Source: Glycomyces terrestris (GTDB lineage Bacteria > Actinomycetota > Actinomycetes > Mycobacteriales > Micromonosporaceae). Taken from it: a DNA stretch of 64,000 nt. The notes beneath the pieces are model-generated. The model was not told the DNA's origin. It made no database searches and saw only the letters and a program-made list of their open reading frames with translations. Shown one piece after another: positions 49,205-57,430 of the stretch (positions are counted from its first letter, which is position 1; every line of letters starts with the position of its first letter). Location: positions 744,001 through 808,000 of the forward strand of contig NZ_RSEB01000003.1 in assembly GCF_003933745.1 (NCBI RefSeq), written 5' to 3'. The translations under genes and the position numbers were made by a program.

Positions 49205-50752
49205 ATGAGACGATCGCTAGCACTCAGAGTCGGGACAGTCGCCGCCGCGATGGCCGTGGCCGTCGCCGGCGTGGCGCTCTCGATGAACACCGCGACGGCC
49301 CAGGCGAACGCCGCGAACGGCTACGCCGCGCAGAACGGCGGCACGACCGGCGGCGCCGGCGGCGCCGTCGTCCGGGCCACCACGGGCACCCAGATCAACC
49401 AGGCCCTGTGCAACCGGGCCTCCGCCAGCACCCCGATCGTCATCCAGGTCGAGGGCACCATCAACCACGGCAACACCGCCGACGTCTCCGGCAGCAGCTG
49501 CGACGTCGGCTCGACCCTCATCGACCTCAAGGGCGTCAGCAACGTGACGATCGTCGGCGTCGGCTCCGGAGCCGTCTTCGACCAGATCGGCATCCACATC
49601 CGCGAGTCGAGCAACATCATCCTCCAGAACTTCACCGTCAGGAACGTGAAGAAGTCCGGCTCGCCGACCTCCAACGGCGGCGACGCGATCGGCATGGAGT
49701 CCGGGGTCCGCAACGTCTGGGCCGACCACCTCACCCTGGAGGCCTCCGGCGGCGAGGCGGAGGGCTTCGACGGCCTGTTCGACATGAAGAACGACACCAA
49801 GTACGTGACGCTGTCCTACAGCATCATGCGCAACTCCGAGCGCGGCGGCCTCATCGGCTCCAGCGAGAGCGACGTGTCGAACAGCTTCATCACGTTCCAC
49901 CACAACCTGTACCAGAACCTGAACTCGCGCATCCCGCTGCTGCGCGGCGGCACCGCGCACAGCTACAACAACCACTTCGTCGGCGTCGTCGAGTCGGGCA
50001 TCAACTCCCGCGTCGGCGGCAGGATCCAGGTGGACAACAACTACTTCGAGGACTCCAAGGACGTCCTCGGCACCTTCTACACCGACGAGATGGGCTACTG
50101 GGAGGTCAACGGCAACGTCTACGACAACGTGACCTGGTCGTCCCCCGGCACCGACAACCACCCGGCCGGACCGAACCCGGTCTCCACCACCTCGGTCTCC
50201 ATCCCCTACTCGTTCAGCCTCGACAACGCGAACTGCGTCCCGTCGGTGGTGGCCGCGACCGCGGGCGCGAACAAGGGCCTGAAGACCTCCGACGGCAGCT
50301 GCTCCGTCCAGTCGCCGTCCCCGACCCCGACCGGCAACCCGCCGACCACCCCGACCACGGACCCGCCGACCTCGCCGCCGCCGACCACCGGCGTCAACCT
50401 CAGCCTCGGCGCGGGCGCCGACGGCTCCTCGAAGGCCAGCGGCACCAGCTACGGCAACGTCATCGACGGCAGCGCCTCGACCCTGTGGTCCCCGAGCGGC
50501 ACCACCGGCCGCGTCTCGGTGAAGTGGAGCTCCGCCAAGACGATCGACACGGTCGTGATCCGGGAGGCCGCCGGCTCTGTCGGGAACATCGACGACTGGC
50601 AGCTGGTCAACAACGACACCGGAGCGGTCCTCGCCTCCGGCACGGGAGCGGGCACGATCACCTTCACCGCCACCTCCCTGACGAAGGTCAACTTCGTGAT
50701 CCTCACGGCCTCAGGCACACCCAAGATCACCGAGTTCGAGACCTACGCGTAG
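49205..50752 (+). CDS. Secreted pectate lyase (PL1) with C-terminal carbohydrate-binding domain
   Basis: 515-aa secreted enzyme. Signal peptide 1-33 (cleavage about AQA), then a right-handed beta-helix PL1 domain (about 40-330) with VWADHLTLE and GLFDMKNDTKYVTLSYS (calcium and substrate residues), RIPLLRGG and a Pro/Thr/Ser linker (about 370-400). The C-terminal 115 residues form an F5/8-type C-like (discoidin-like) sandwich, probably polysaccharide binding. It cleaves polygalacturonate by beta-elimination. LacI operator and clear promoter upstream suggest induction by pectin fragments. Confidence 0.92.
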   Translation: MRRSLALRVGTVAAAMAVAVAGVALSMNTATAQANAANGYAAQNGGTTGGAGGAVVRATTGTQINQALCNRASASTPIVIQVEGTINHGNTADVSGSSCDVGSTLIDLKGVSNVTIVGVGSGAVFDQIGIHIRESSNIILQNFTVRNVKKSGSPTSNGGDAIGMESGVRNVWADHLTLEASGGEAEGFDGLFDMKNDTKYVTLSYSIMRNSERGGLIGSSESDVSNSFITFHHNLYQNLNSRIPLLRGGTAHSYNNHFVGVVESGINSRVGGRIQVDNNYFEDSKDVLGTFYTDEMGYWEVNGNVYDNVTWSSPGTDNHPAGPNPVSTTSVSIPYSFSLDNANCVPSVVAATAGANKGLKTSDGSCSVQSPSPTPTGNPPTTPTTDPPTSPPPTTGVNLSLGAGADGSSKASGTSYGNVIDGSASTLWSPSGTTGRVSVKWSSAKTIDTVVIREAAGSVGNIDDWQLVNNDTGAVLASGTGAGTITFTATSLTKVNFVILTASGTPKITEFETYA

Positions 50753-50770
50753 ACCCAGGGAGCGAAGACA

Positions 50771-50804
50771 GGGACGCCCGGGCGCGCGAGCACCCGGGCG
50801 TCCC
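50771..50804. terminator. Bidirectional terminator
   Basis: Perfect 12-bp stem GGGACGCCCGGG / CCCGGGCGTCCC with a 10-nt loop between convergent pectate lyase and murF2. Confidence 0.85.
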
Positions 50805-50854
50805 CGTCGGCCGCGATCGCGCGGGGAACCCCGAGCGACCGGTTCCGGCACCGC

Positions 50855-52210
50855 TCAGCCGCCCTGCCGCAGGAGCGCGTCGGCCACCTCGTCGAGGCGC
50901 GCCGCACGCGAGCCCTTGACGAGCACCACGTCGCCGTCCTCGACCCGGCCGCGCAGCCACGCGGCCGCGGCGTCGTTGCCGCCCAAGGCGATCCCGCGCT
51001 CCCCGGCCCCCGCGGCGACCGGCCGGGCCTCCTCGCCGACCGCGACCACCACGTCGGCCCGCGCGGCGGCGTACGCGCCGATCGCGAGATGCTCCGCGTC
51101 GCTCTCGCCGCCGAGTTCGAGCATCCCGCCGATGACCGCGATGCGGCGCCCGCCCTCGACCACCGCGAGCGCGTCCAGCGCGGCGCGGGCCGAGTCCGGA
51201 TTCGAGTTGTAGCTGTCGTTGAGCAGCACCCCGCCCCCGGGCAGGTCGCGCAACTCCATGCGCCACTTCGACAGCGACGCCGTCTCCAGTGCCGCCGCGG
51301 CCGCGTCGAGGGGTACGCCGACCGCGAGCCCGGCCGCGGCGGCGGCGGCCGCGTTGTGCGCCTGGTGCGCGCCGATGAGCGGCAGCGCGACCCGCGCCGC
51401 GGCCCCGGCGGCCCGCAGTGTGAAGGACGGCCGGCCGAGCCGGTCCAGTTCCAGGCCGGTGACGCGCACGTCGGCGTGCTCGGCCGCGCCGAACGTCAGC
51501 ACCGGGCCGTCCGTGAGCGCGCGCATCGCGACCACGGCCGGGTCGTCGGCGTTGAGGACCGCCGTGCCGCCCGGCGCGAGGCCCGCCACGAGTTCGCCCT
51601 TCGCCTGCGCGATGCCCTGCCGCGACCCGAAGTACGTCAGGTGCGCGAGCCCGACGTTGAGCACCACGCCCGCGTCGGGCGCGCAGAGCCGCGCGAGCGC
51701 GGCGATGTCGCCGATGCGGCGCGCGCCCATCTCCAGGGCGAGGAACCGCGTGTCCTCGTCGGCCCGGAGCATCGTGACCGGCACGCCCAGTTCGTTGTTC
51801 GCCGAGCCGTGCGCCGCGATCGTCGGCCCGGCGCTCGCCAGCACCGCCCCGATCAGGTCCTTCGTGCTCGTCTTCCCCTGCGACCCGGTCACCCCCACGG
51901 CCGTGAGCCGGTGGCGCAGCCGGCGCACGACCTCGGCCGCGAGCGCCTGGAGCGCGGCCTGCGCGTCGGCGACCACCACGGTCGGCAGCGCGGTCGGCCG
52001 CGACCCGAGGACCGCGACCGCGCCCGCCTCCCCGGCCTGCGCGGCGAAGTCGTGGCCGTCGACCCGCTCGCCCGCGAACGCGACGAACAGGCCGCCCGGT
52101 TCGGCCTCGCGGCCGTCGAGCACGGCCGGGGCGGTCACCCGCACGTCCCCGTCGCCCTTGACCGTCCCGCCGGTGACCGCGGCGATCTCGTCGAGGCGCA
52201 GGGGGATCAT
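50855..52210 (-). CDS. murF: MurF-type UDP-MurNAc-tripeptide ligase, van-locus paralogue (MurF2)
   Basis: 451-aa Mur ligase that adds the terminal dipeptide to UDP-MurNAc-tripeptide. The ATP loop [13 protein letters not shown] is at about residues 107-119; the central-domain motif NNELGVP (about 139), GHxN equivalent LIGAHQAHN and the C-terminal NDSYNSNP block are present. It lies divergent from vanH under a matching promoter, so it is most likely the dedicated paralogue that adds D-Ala-D-Lac, as known from glycopeptide producers and S. coelicolor-type clusters. Its ATG is coupled to a leader ORF. Confidence 0.9.
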   Translation of the reverse strand: MIPLRLDEIAAVTGGTVKGDGDVRVTAPAVLDGREAEPGGLFVAFAGERVDGHDFAAQAGEAGAVAVLGSRPTALPTVVVADAQAALQALAAEVVRRLRHRLTAVGVTGSQGKTSTKDLIGAVLASAGPTIAAHGSANNELGVPVTMLRADEDTRFLALEMGARRIGDIAALARLCAPDAGVVLNVGLAHLTYFGSRQGIAQAKGELVAGLAPGGTAVLNADDPAVVAMRALTDGPVLTFGAAEHADVRVTGLELDRLGRPSFTLRAAGAAARVALPLIGAHQAHNAAAAAAAGLAVGVPLDAAAAALETASLSKWRMELRDLPGGGVLLNDSYNSNPDSARAALDALAVVEGGRRIAVIGGMLELGGESDAEHLAIGAYAAARADVVVAVGEEARPVAAGAGERGIALGGNDAAAAWLRGRVEDGDVVLVKGSRAARLDEVADALLRQGG

Positions 52211-52257
52211 GCCGCGGCCCCGCGGGGCCGCTCATGCGTCTTCTCGTTGCAGCACAT
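52207..52257 (-). CDS. 16-aa leader peptide ORF coupled to murF2
   Basis: On the minus strand ATG at 52257 opens [16 protein letters not shown] and its TGA (52207-52209) overlaps the murF2 ATG (ATGA-type coupling). Its own ATG is 7 nt after TTCACT, the -10-like element of the shared van promoter, so it would be a leaderless peptide. A perfect 16-bp palindrome (CGGCCCCG-CGGGGCCG, 52212-52227) lies within its last codons and could block murF2 translation unless the leader is being translated. Confidence 0.55.
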   Translation of the reverse strand: MCCNEKTHERPRGAAA

Positions 52258-52264
52258 GCCGCCC

Positions 52265-52322
52265 AGTGAAGACCGCGGGGCGTTGCGCGGGCGTATGCGC
52301 TTCCCGATACGCCGGCGATATG
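52265..52322 (-). promoter_or_regulatory. VanR-type promoter of the leader-murF2 unit
   Basis: Minus-strand repeats CATATCG (52316-52322), 4 nt, CGTATCG (52305-52311), 7 nt, CATACG (52292-52297), then 21 nt to TTCACT (52265-52270). Identical spacing occurs at vanH and vanY. Confidence 0.75.
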
Positions 52323-52335
52323 TTCGCGCCCGGAG

Positions 52336-52393
52336 CTTATCGCCGGCATATGGAAAAGCCCATACGCCGCGACAACAGCGCCGCGGCTTCACT
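52336..52393 (+). promoter_or_regulatory. VanR-type promoter of vanHAX
   Basis: CTTATCG (52336-52342), 4 nt, CATATGG (52347-52353), 7 nt, CATACG (52361-52366), 21 nt, TTCACT (52388-52393), 7 nt to the vanH ATG: leaderless. Confidence 0.78.
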
Positions 52394-52400
52394 GGGCACC

Positions 52401-53456
52401 ATGGCAGACACAGGCCGATCGACAGACCCGGGCCGCGGGCCCGAACCCGCGGCGGACGCGGGCCGCGGCGCACCGGACGGGCCGCCCGCCGGCATCACCG
52501 TGTACGGGTGCGGACGCGACGAGGCCGCCCTCTTCGCGGAGCTGGCGCCGCGCTTCAACGTGCGCCCCACGATCGCCGAGGCCCCGGTCTCGGAGGGCAA
52601 CATCGAACTCGCCCTGGGCAACCGGTGCATCAGCGTCGGCCACAAGTCCCGGGTCACGAGCGCGACGCTGCTCGCGCTCAGCCGCGCGGGCGTCGCGTAC
52701 GTGTCGACGCGCAGCATCGGCGTCAACCACATCAACGTGAAGTACGCCGAGAGCGTCGGCATCACCGTCGGGAACATCGCCTACTCGCCCGGCTCGGTCG
52801 CCGACTACACGCTCATGCTCATCCTCATGGCGCTGCGGCACGCGAAACCGGTGCTCCTGCGCGCCGAGGCCCACGACTACCGGCTGCACGAGACCCGCGG
52901 CCGGGAGCTGCGCGACCTCACCGTGGGCGTCGTCGGCACCGGCCGCATCGGCTCGGCGGTCATCGAGCGGCTCAAGGGCTTCGGCTGCCGCATCCTCGCC
53001 CACGACAGCCGCCCGGCGGGCGGCCGGTCCGACGGCGTCGACCGCGTCCCCCTCGACGACCTGCTGCGCGGCAGCGACGTCGTCACCCTCCACACGCCGC
53101 TCAACGCCGGCACGCACCACCTCCTCGACCGGCACCGCATCGAGCGGCTCCGTCCCGGCGCGGTCGTCGTCAACACCGGGCGCGGGCCGCTCATCGACAC
53201 CGAGGCGCTCGTCCCGGCGCTGGAGAGCGGCCGCCTCGGCGGCGCGGCCCTCGACGTCGTGGAGGGCGAGGAGGGCGTCTTCTACACCGACCGCCGCCGC
53301 GAACCGATCGAGGACAAGACGCTGCTCCGCCTCCAGGAGCTGCCGAACACGATCATCAGCCCGCACACCGCGTACTACACCGACCGCGCGCTGCGCGACA
53401 CCGTCGAGCAGTCGATCGCCGGCTGCCTCGACTTCGAGAAGGGAACCCGGCGATGA
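52401..53456 (+). CDS. vanH: D-lactate dehydrogenase VanH
   Basis: 351-aa D-2-hydroxyacid dehydrogenase reducing pyruvate to D-lactate. The Rossmann motif GVVGTGRIGSAVIE is at about 175-188, catalytic Arg in STRSIGVNH (about 105), Glu in DVVEGEEG and His in SPHTAYYT (about 323). The N-terminal 28 residues are Gly/Pro/Asp-rich and extra relative to the family. ATG 52401 fits the leaderless promoter and the leader codons. Its stop overlaps vanA by ATGA. Confidence 0.94.
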   Translation: MADTGRSTDPGRGPEPAADAGRGAPDGPPAGITVYGCGRDEAALFAELAPRFNVRPTIAEAPVSEGNIELALGNRCISVGHKSRVTSATLLALSRAGVAYVSTRSIGVNHINVKYAESVGITVGNIAYSPGSVADYTLMLILMALRHAKPVLLRAEAHDYRLHETRGRELRDLTVGVVGTGRIGSAVIERLKGFGCRILAHDSRPAGGRSDGVDRVPLDDLLRGSDVVTLHTPLNAGTHHLLDRHRIERLRPGAVVVNTGRGPLIDTEALVPALESGRLGGAALDVVEGEEGVFYTDRRREPIEDKTLLRLQELPNTIISPHTAYYTDRALRDTVEQSIAGCLDFEKGTRR

Positions 53457-54499
53457 CCGAACCGCACGCGAAGCTCCACCTCGGCGTCCTCTTCGGAGGC
53501 GCCTGCGAGGAGCACCCCGTGTCCGTCAAGTCCGCGCAGGAGGTCGCGCGCAGCCTCGACCCGGACCGCTACCGGCCCTACTACATCGGCATCACGAAGG
53601 CCGGCGCGTGGCGGCTCTGCGACGGGCCCGGGCCCGACTGGGAGGACGGCGACCACCGGCCCGTCGTGCTGTCCCCGGACCGCGCCGCGCCCGGCCTGCT
53701 CGTCCTCGACGACGGCAAGTACGAGTCGATCCGCCTCGACGCGGTGCTCCCGGTCCTGCACGGCCGCCTCGGCGAGGACGGCGCGGTCCAGGGACTCCTG
53801 GAGCTCGCGGGCCTGCCGTACGTCGGCTGCGACGTGCAGAGCTCGGCGGTGTGCATGGACAAGTCCCTCGCGTACGCCGTCGCCGCGAACGCCGGCGTCG
53901 CCGTCCCCGACTTCCGGACCTCCTACGGCGAGGGCGACATCGACCCCGACGACCTCGCGTACCCGGTGTTCGTGAAGCCGGCCCGCTCCGGCTCCTCCTT
54001 CGGCGTCACCAAGGTCGAGCGGAAGGAGGAGCTCCCCGCGGCCCTCGCGACCGCGCGCGAGTACGACACGAAGGTCCTGGTCGAGGCGGCCGTCGCCGGC
54101 AGCGAGATCGGCTGCGCGGTCCTCGGCCGCGGCGGCGACCTGCTCACGGGGGAGCTCGACCGGGTCGCGCTCTCCCACGGCTTCTTCCGCATCCACCAGG
54201 AGGACGCGCCCGAGACCGGATCGGAGAACTCGACGTTCATCGTGCCCGCCGACATCCCGGACGACGCCCGCGACCTGGTCCGCGAGACCGCGATGCGCGT
54301 CTACCGCGCCCTCGGCTGCGGCGGCCTCGCGCGCGTCGACCTGTTCCTCACCCCGGACGGGCGCGCGGTCCTCAACGAGGTCAACACGATGCCGGGCCTC
54401 ACCTCGTACAGCCGCTACCCGAGAATGATGAAGGCCGCGGGCCTCCCGCTCGCCGCAGTGTTGGACCGGACGATCGCACTGGCCCTGGAGCAGCGTTGA
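53453..54499 (+). CDS. vanA: D-alanine--D-lactate ligase VanA
   Basis: 348-aa ATP-grasp ligase making D-Ala-D-Lac, the altered precursor terminus that vancomycin binds poorly. LGVLFGGACEEHPVSVKSA opens the protein; FVKPARSGSSFGVTKV and LNEVNTMPGLTSYSRYP (ATP and metal residues) follow. The diagnostic omega-loop reads FFRIHQE; His248 corresponds to the VanA His that replaces Tyr of Ddl and gives lactate specificity. ATG overlaps the vanH stop; TTGA overlaps vanX. Confidence 0.95.
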   Translation: MTEPHAKLHLGVLFGGACEEHPVSVKSAQEVARSLDPDRYRPYYIGITKAGAWRLCDGPGPDWEDGDHRPVVLSPDRAAPGLLVLDDGKYESIRLDAVLPVLHGRLGEDGAVQGLLELAGLPYVGCDVQSSAVCMDKSLAYAVAANAGVAVPDFRTSYGEGDIDPDDLAYPVFVKPARSGSSFGVTKVERKEELPAALATAREYDTKVLVEAAVAGSEIGCAVLGRGGDLLTGELDRVALSHGFFRIHQEDAPETGSENSTFIVPADIPDDARDLVRETAMRVYRALGCGGLARVDLFLTPDGRAVLNEVNTMPGLTSYSRYPRMMKAAGLPLAAVLDRTIALALEQR

Positions 54500-55125
54500 C
54501 TTTCCCGCACGGCTTCGTCTTCGTGGACGAGCACGTCCCCGGCGTACGCTGGGACGCCAAGTACGCCACCGCCGACAACTTCACCGGCGCGCCCGTCGAC
54601 GGCTACCTGACCGGCCGCATCGTCGGCACCCTGGCCCTGTGCGCGGCCCTGGAGCACGTCCAGGAGAAGGCCGCCGCGCACGGCTTCGGCCTGCACCTGT
54701 GGGACGCCTACCGGCCGCAGCGCGCCGTCGACCGCTTCCTGCGCTGGACCGCGCAACCGGAGGACGGCCGCACCAAGGCCCGGCACCACCCGAACCTCGA
54801 CCGGTCCGAGCTGGTCGCGCGCGGCTACATCGCCGCCGAGTCGGGCCACAGCCGCGGCGGCACCGTCGACCTGACGCTGTGCCGCCTCGACACCGGCGAC
54901 CTCGCCGACATGGGCGGCGGCTACGACCTGATGGACCCCGTCTCGCACCACGGCGCGGCCGGCGTCCCCGAGGCCGCGGCCGCGAACCGGCGGCTGCTGC
55001 GCTCGCTCATGGAGGACTGCGGCTTCCAGGCGTACCAGTGCGAATGGTGGCACTACACGCTGCGGGACGAACCGCACCCGCGCACCCGCTTCGACTTCCC
55101 GATCACCGAGGAGCCGGAGTGCTGA
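54496..55125 (+). CDS. vanX: D-Ala-D-Ala dipeptidase VanX
   Basis: 209-aa zinc dipeptidase that removes D-Ala-D-Ala so only the lactate precursor is used. WDAYRPQRAV contains the transition-state Arg; zinc ligands His118 and Asp125 in GHSRGGTVDL and His186 in EWWHY with catalytic Glu183 are intact. The start is TTG 54496, overlapping the vanA stop (TTGA); the next codons TFPHGFVFVDE are the usual VanX N-terminus. Confidence 0.94.
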   Translation: MTFPHGFVFVDEHVPGVRWDAKYATADNFTGAPVDGYLTGRIVGTLALCAALEHVQEKAAAHGFGLHLWDAYRPQRAVDRFLRWTAQPEDGRTKARHHPNLDRSELVARGYIAAESGHSRGGTVDLTLCRLDTGDLADMGGGYDLMDPVSHHGAAGVPEAAAANRRLLRSLMEDCGFQAYQCEWWHYTLRDEPHPRTRFDFPITEEPEC

Positions 55126-55598
55126 TCCGGGCCCTGCGCCCGGCCGACGCGGCGGCGGTCGACGCGCTCCTGGCCCAGCTCGGCTACCCGCAGGCCGGCC
55201 CGGCGGCGACGGCCGAGCGGATCGAGGCGTGGACGAACGACCCGTCGAGCGCGGCGTACGCGGCGGCCGTGGACCCGGCGCCGACCGGCGTTCCCGACGG
55301 CGTCGCCGGCCTGGTCGCGGTCCACGTCTGCCCGTACTTCGAGCGCCCCGGCGCGTGGGGCCGGATCGTGGCGCTCGTCGTGTCGGACACCGTGCGCGGC
55401 AACGGGATCGGCACCCGCCTGGTCGAGGCCGCCGAAGCCTTCGCGCTCGAGCGCGGCTGCGTCCGCATTGAGGTCACCAGCAACGACCGCCGGGCCGGCG
55501 CGCACGCGTTCTACCGCGCCCGCGGCTACACCGTCCAGACAGGACACTCGTCCCGGTTCCTCCGCGACCTCACGACGGGGCCGGCAGCGCCACGGTGA
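55119..55598 (+). CDS. GNAT acetyltransferase in the van operon
   Basis: 159-aa acetyltransferase whose GTG start lies inside the last codons of vanX (7-nt overlap, GAGGAG upstream), so it is the fourth gene of the vanHAX operon. LIRALRPADAAAVDALL opens it, VSDTVRGNGIGTRLVE (about 86-101) is the acetyl-CoA loop, and AHAFYRARGY the C-terminal motif. Its 3' end overlaps the vanS 3' end by 29 bp. A glycopeptide-resistance role is unproven. Confidence 0.8.
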   Translation: MLIRALRPADAAAVDALLAQLGYPQAGPAATAERIEAWTNDPSSAAYAAAVDPAPTGVPDGVAGLVAVHVCPYFERPGAWGRIVALVVSDTVRGNGIGTRLVEAAEAFALERGCVRIEVTSNDRRAGAHAFYRARGYTVQTGHSSRFLRDLTTGPAAPR

Positions 55599-56679
55599 CG
55601 CGGAGCCCGCCCTCCGGGCGCGCTTCGAGCAGCAGGGACCCGTCGTGCGCGTGCACGATGCTCTTCACGATCGCCAGCCCGAGCCCGACCCCCGCGTGGT
55701 CGGCGCGGATGCGGCGGGTGCCGCGCTCGAACGGCTCGGTGAGGGTCGCGAGCAGCTGCGGCGTGAGCCTCGCGCCGGTGTTCTCCACGACGAGCGTCAC
55801 GGTCTCCGGCCCGGCGCCGGTCGCGACGTCCACGGTCCCGCCCTCGGCGAGGTTGTGGACGATCGCGTTGTGCATGAGGTTCACGGCCACTTGGAGCAGC
55901 AGCGCGTAGGAACCGGAGGCCGTCGCGACGTCCCCGGCGGTCCGGATCTCGACCCCGCGCTGCTCCGCGAGCGGCAGCAGCGTCTCGGCGGCCTCCTCGG
56001 CGAGCAGCGACAGGTCGACGGGCTCGTGCGTGAACGACCGCTGGTCGGCGCGGCTGAGCAGCAGGAGCGCCTCGGTGAGGTCGATCGCGCGCGCGTTCAC
56101 GAGGTAGAGCCGCTCCACGAGCTCGCCGACCTCCTGCCGGGGATCGTTGCGGGCGACCTCCAGCATCGTCTGCGTGATCGCGAGCGGGGTCCGCAGCTCG
56201 TGGGAGGCGTTGGCGGCGAAGCGCCGCTGCTCGGCGACGTGCGCTTCGAGCCGCGCGAGCATCGCGTCGAACGCGTCGGCGAGCTCCCGGTACTCGTCGG
56301 CCCGCCCGGGCAGCCGGATCCGGTGCGAGAGCGAGCCTTCGGCGACCAGCCGCGTCGCCTCCGTGATCTGCGCGACCGGCGCGAGCATCCGCCCGGCCAG
56401 GACCCAGCCCCCGCCGAGCCCGAGCGCCAGCAGGAACACCGCGAGCACGGCCGCCTTCGGCGCGAACGCCCGCCACAGGTCGAGCCGGCCGGGGATGAAG
56501 TACCCCGGGCCGTGCCTCCCGTTCTCGTCGAGCTCGCCGCGGAGGCTGATCGCCTCGGCCGGCGCGTACCGCAGCAGGAACAGCCAGATGGCGGCGAGCA
56601 GCAGCACCCCCGCGATCATGAGCAGGCCCGCGTAGCTGAGCGTCAGCTTCAGGCGGACGCTCATGCCCGGCCTACGCAC
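55570..56679 (-). CDS. vanS: VanS-type sensor histidine kinase
   Basis: 369-aa HisKA sensor kinase. TM1 about 12-36, a short extracytoplasmic loop of roughly 40 residues, TM2 about 75-97, HAMP (to about 150), H-box ASHELRTPLA with His160, N-box NLMHNAIVHN and the G-box GVGLGLAIV. The short sensor loop is typical of actinomycete VanS, which senses the antibiotic or lipid II. The start is GTG 56679 (GAGGAGG upstream, 8-nt overlap with vanR) or ATG 56664. Confidence 0.9.
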   Translation of the reverse strand: MRRPGMSVRLKLTLSYAGLLMIAGVLLLAAIWLFLLRYAPAEAISLRGELDENGRHGPGYFIPGRLDLWRAFAPKAAVLAVFLLALGLGGGWVLAGRMLAPVAQITEATRLVAEGSLSHRIRLPGRADEYRELADAFDAMLARLEAHVAEQRRFAANASHELRTPLAITQTMLEVARNDPRQEVGELVERLYLVNARAIDLTEALLLLSRADQRSFTHEPVDLSLLAEEAAETLLPLAEQRGVEIRTAGDVATASGSYALLLQVAVNLMHNAIVHNLAEGGTVDVATGAGPETVTLVVENTGARLTPQLLATLTEPFERGTRRIRADHAGVGLGLAIVKSIVHAHDGSLLLEARPEGGLRVTVALPAPS

Positions 56680-57343
56680 CGGCCTCCTCCTCGATCCGGT
56701 AGCCGACGCCGGGGACCGTGGCGATCACCCACGGCTCGCCGAGGCGCTTGCGCAGCGCGGACACCGTGATGCGAACCGCGTTCGTGAACGGGTCGGCGTG
56801 CTCGTCCCACGCCCGCTCCAGCAGCTCCTCGGCGCTGACGACCCCGCCTTCCGCCGCGACGAGCACCTCCAGGACCGCGAACTGCTTCCTGGTGAGCGCC
56901 ACGTACCTGCCGTCCCGGAACACCTCGCGGCGGAACGGGTCGAGCCGCAGCCCGGCGATCTCGCGCACCGGCGGCCGGCTGTGCGCGCGCCGCCGGTCGA
57001 GCGCCCGCAGGCGCAGCACGAGCTCCCGCAGCTCGAACGGCTTCGTCAGGTAGTCGTCGGCGCCGAGCCCGAACCCGCTCTCCTTGTCGTCGAGCCGGTC
57101 GGCGGCGGTCAGCATCAGGATGGGGATCCCGCTCCCGGACGCGACGATGCTCTGGGCGACCTCGTCCCCGCTCGGCCCCGGGATGTCCCGGTCGAGGACG
57201 GCGATGTCGTACGAGTTCACCGACAGGAGTTCGAGCGCGGTGTCACCGTCCCCCGCCACGTCGGCCGCGATGGCCTCCAGCCGCAACCCGTCGCGGATGG
57301 CCTCGGCCATGAAGGGCTCGTCCTCGACGACCAGTACACGCAT
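56672..57343 (-). CDS. vanR: VanR-type response regulator
   Basis: 223-aa OmpR-family regulator: receiver domain with phosphoacceptor Asp51 (AVLDRDIPG), Thr/Ser in LMLTAAD, Lys101 (LTKPF), and a winged-helix C-terminal domain with VRITVSALRKRLG. ATG 57343 is 7 nt after minus-strand TAGCAT (57351-57356), a leaderless promoter inside the divergent vanR-vanY region. It should activate the three promoters sharing the van repeat architecture. Confidence 0.92.
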   Translation of the reverse strand: MRVLVVEDEPFMAEAIRDGLRLEAIAADVAGDGDTALELLSVNSYDIAVLDRDIPGPSGDEVAQSIVASGSGIPILMLTAADRLDDKESGFGLGADDYLTKPFELRELVLRLRALDRRRAHSRPPVREIAGLRLDPFRREVFRDGRYVALTRKQFAVLEVLVAAEGGVVSAEELLERAWDEHADPFTNAVRITVSALRKRLGEPWVIATVPGVGYRIEEEAGA

Positions 57344-57350
57344 GCGCCCA

Positions 57351-57356
57351 ATGCTA
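57351..57356 (-). promoter_or_regulatory. Leaderless -10 of vanRS
   Basis: Minus-strand TAGCAT, 7 nt before the vanR ATG. The VanR repeats of the divergent vanY promoter lie next to it and may also control vanRS. Confidence 0.5.
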
Positions 57357-57366
57357 CGAGTCCGGG

Positions 57367-57424
57367 CATATCGCCCGCATATCGAAATCCGCATACGGGC
57401 TCACAACAGCGCCGCCCCTTCACT
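57367..57424 (+). promoter_or_regulatory. VanR-type promoter of the vanY gene
   Basis: CATATCG (57367-57373), 4 nt, CATATCG (57378-57384), 7 nt, CATACG (57392-57397), 21 nt, TTCACT (57419-57424), 6 nt to ATG. Also shares CACAACAGCGCCGC with the vanH promoter. Confidence 0.8.
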
Positions 57425-57430
57425 GGAGCT

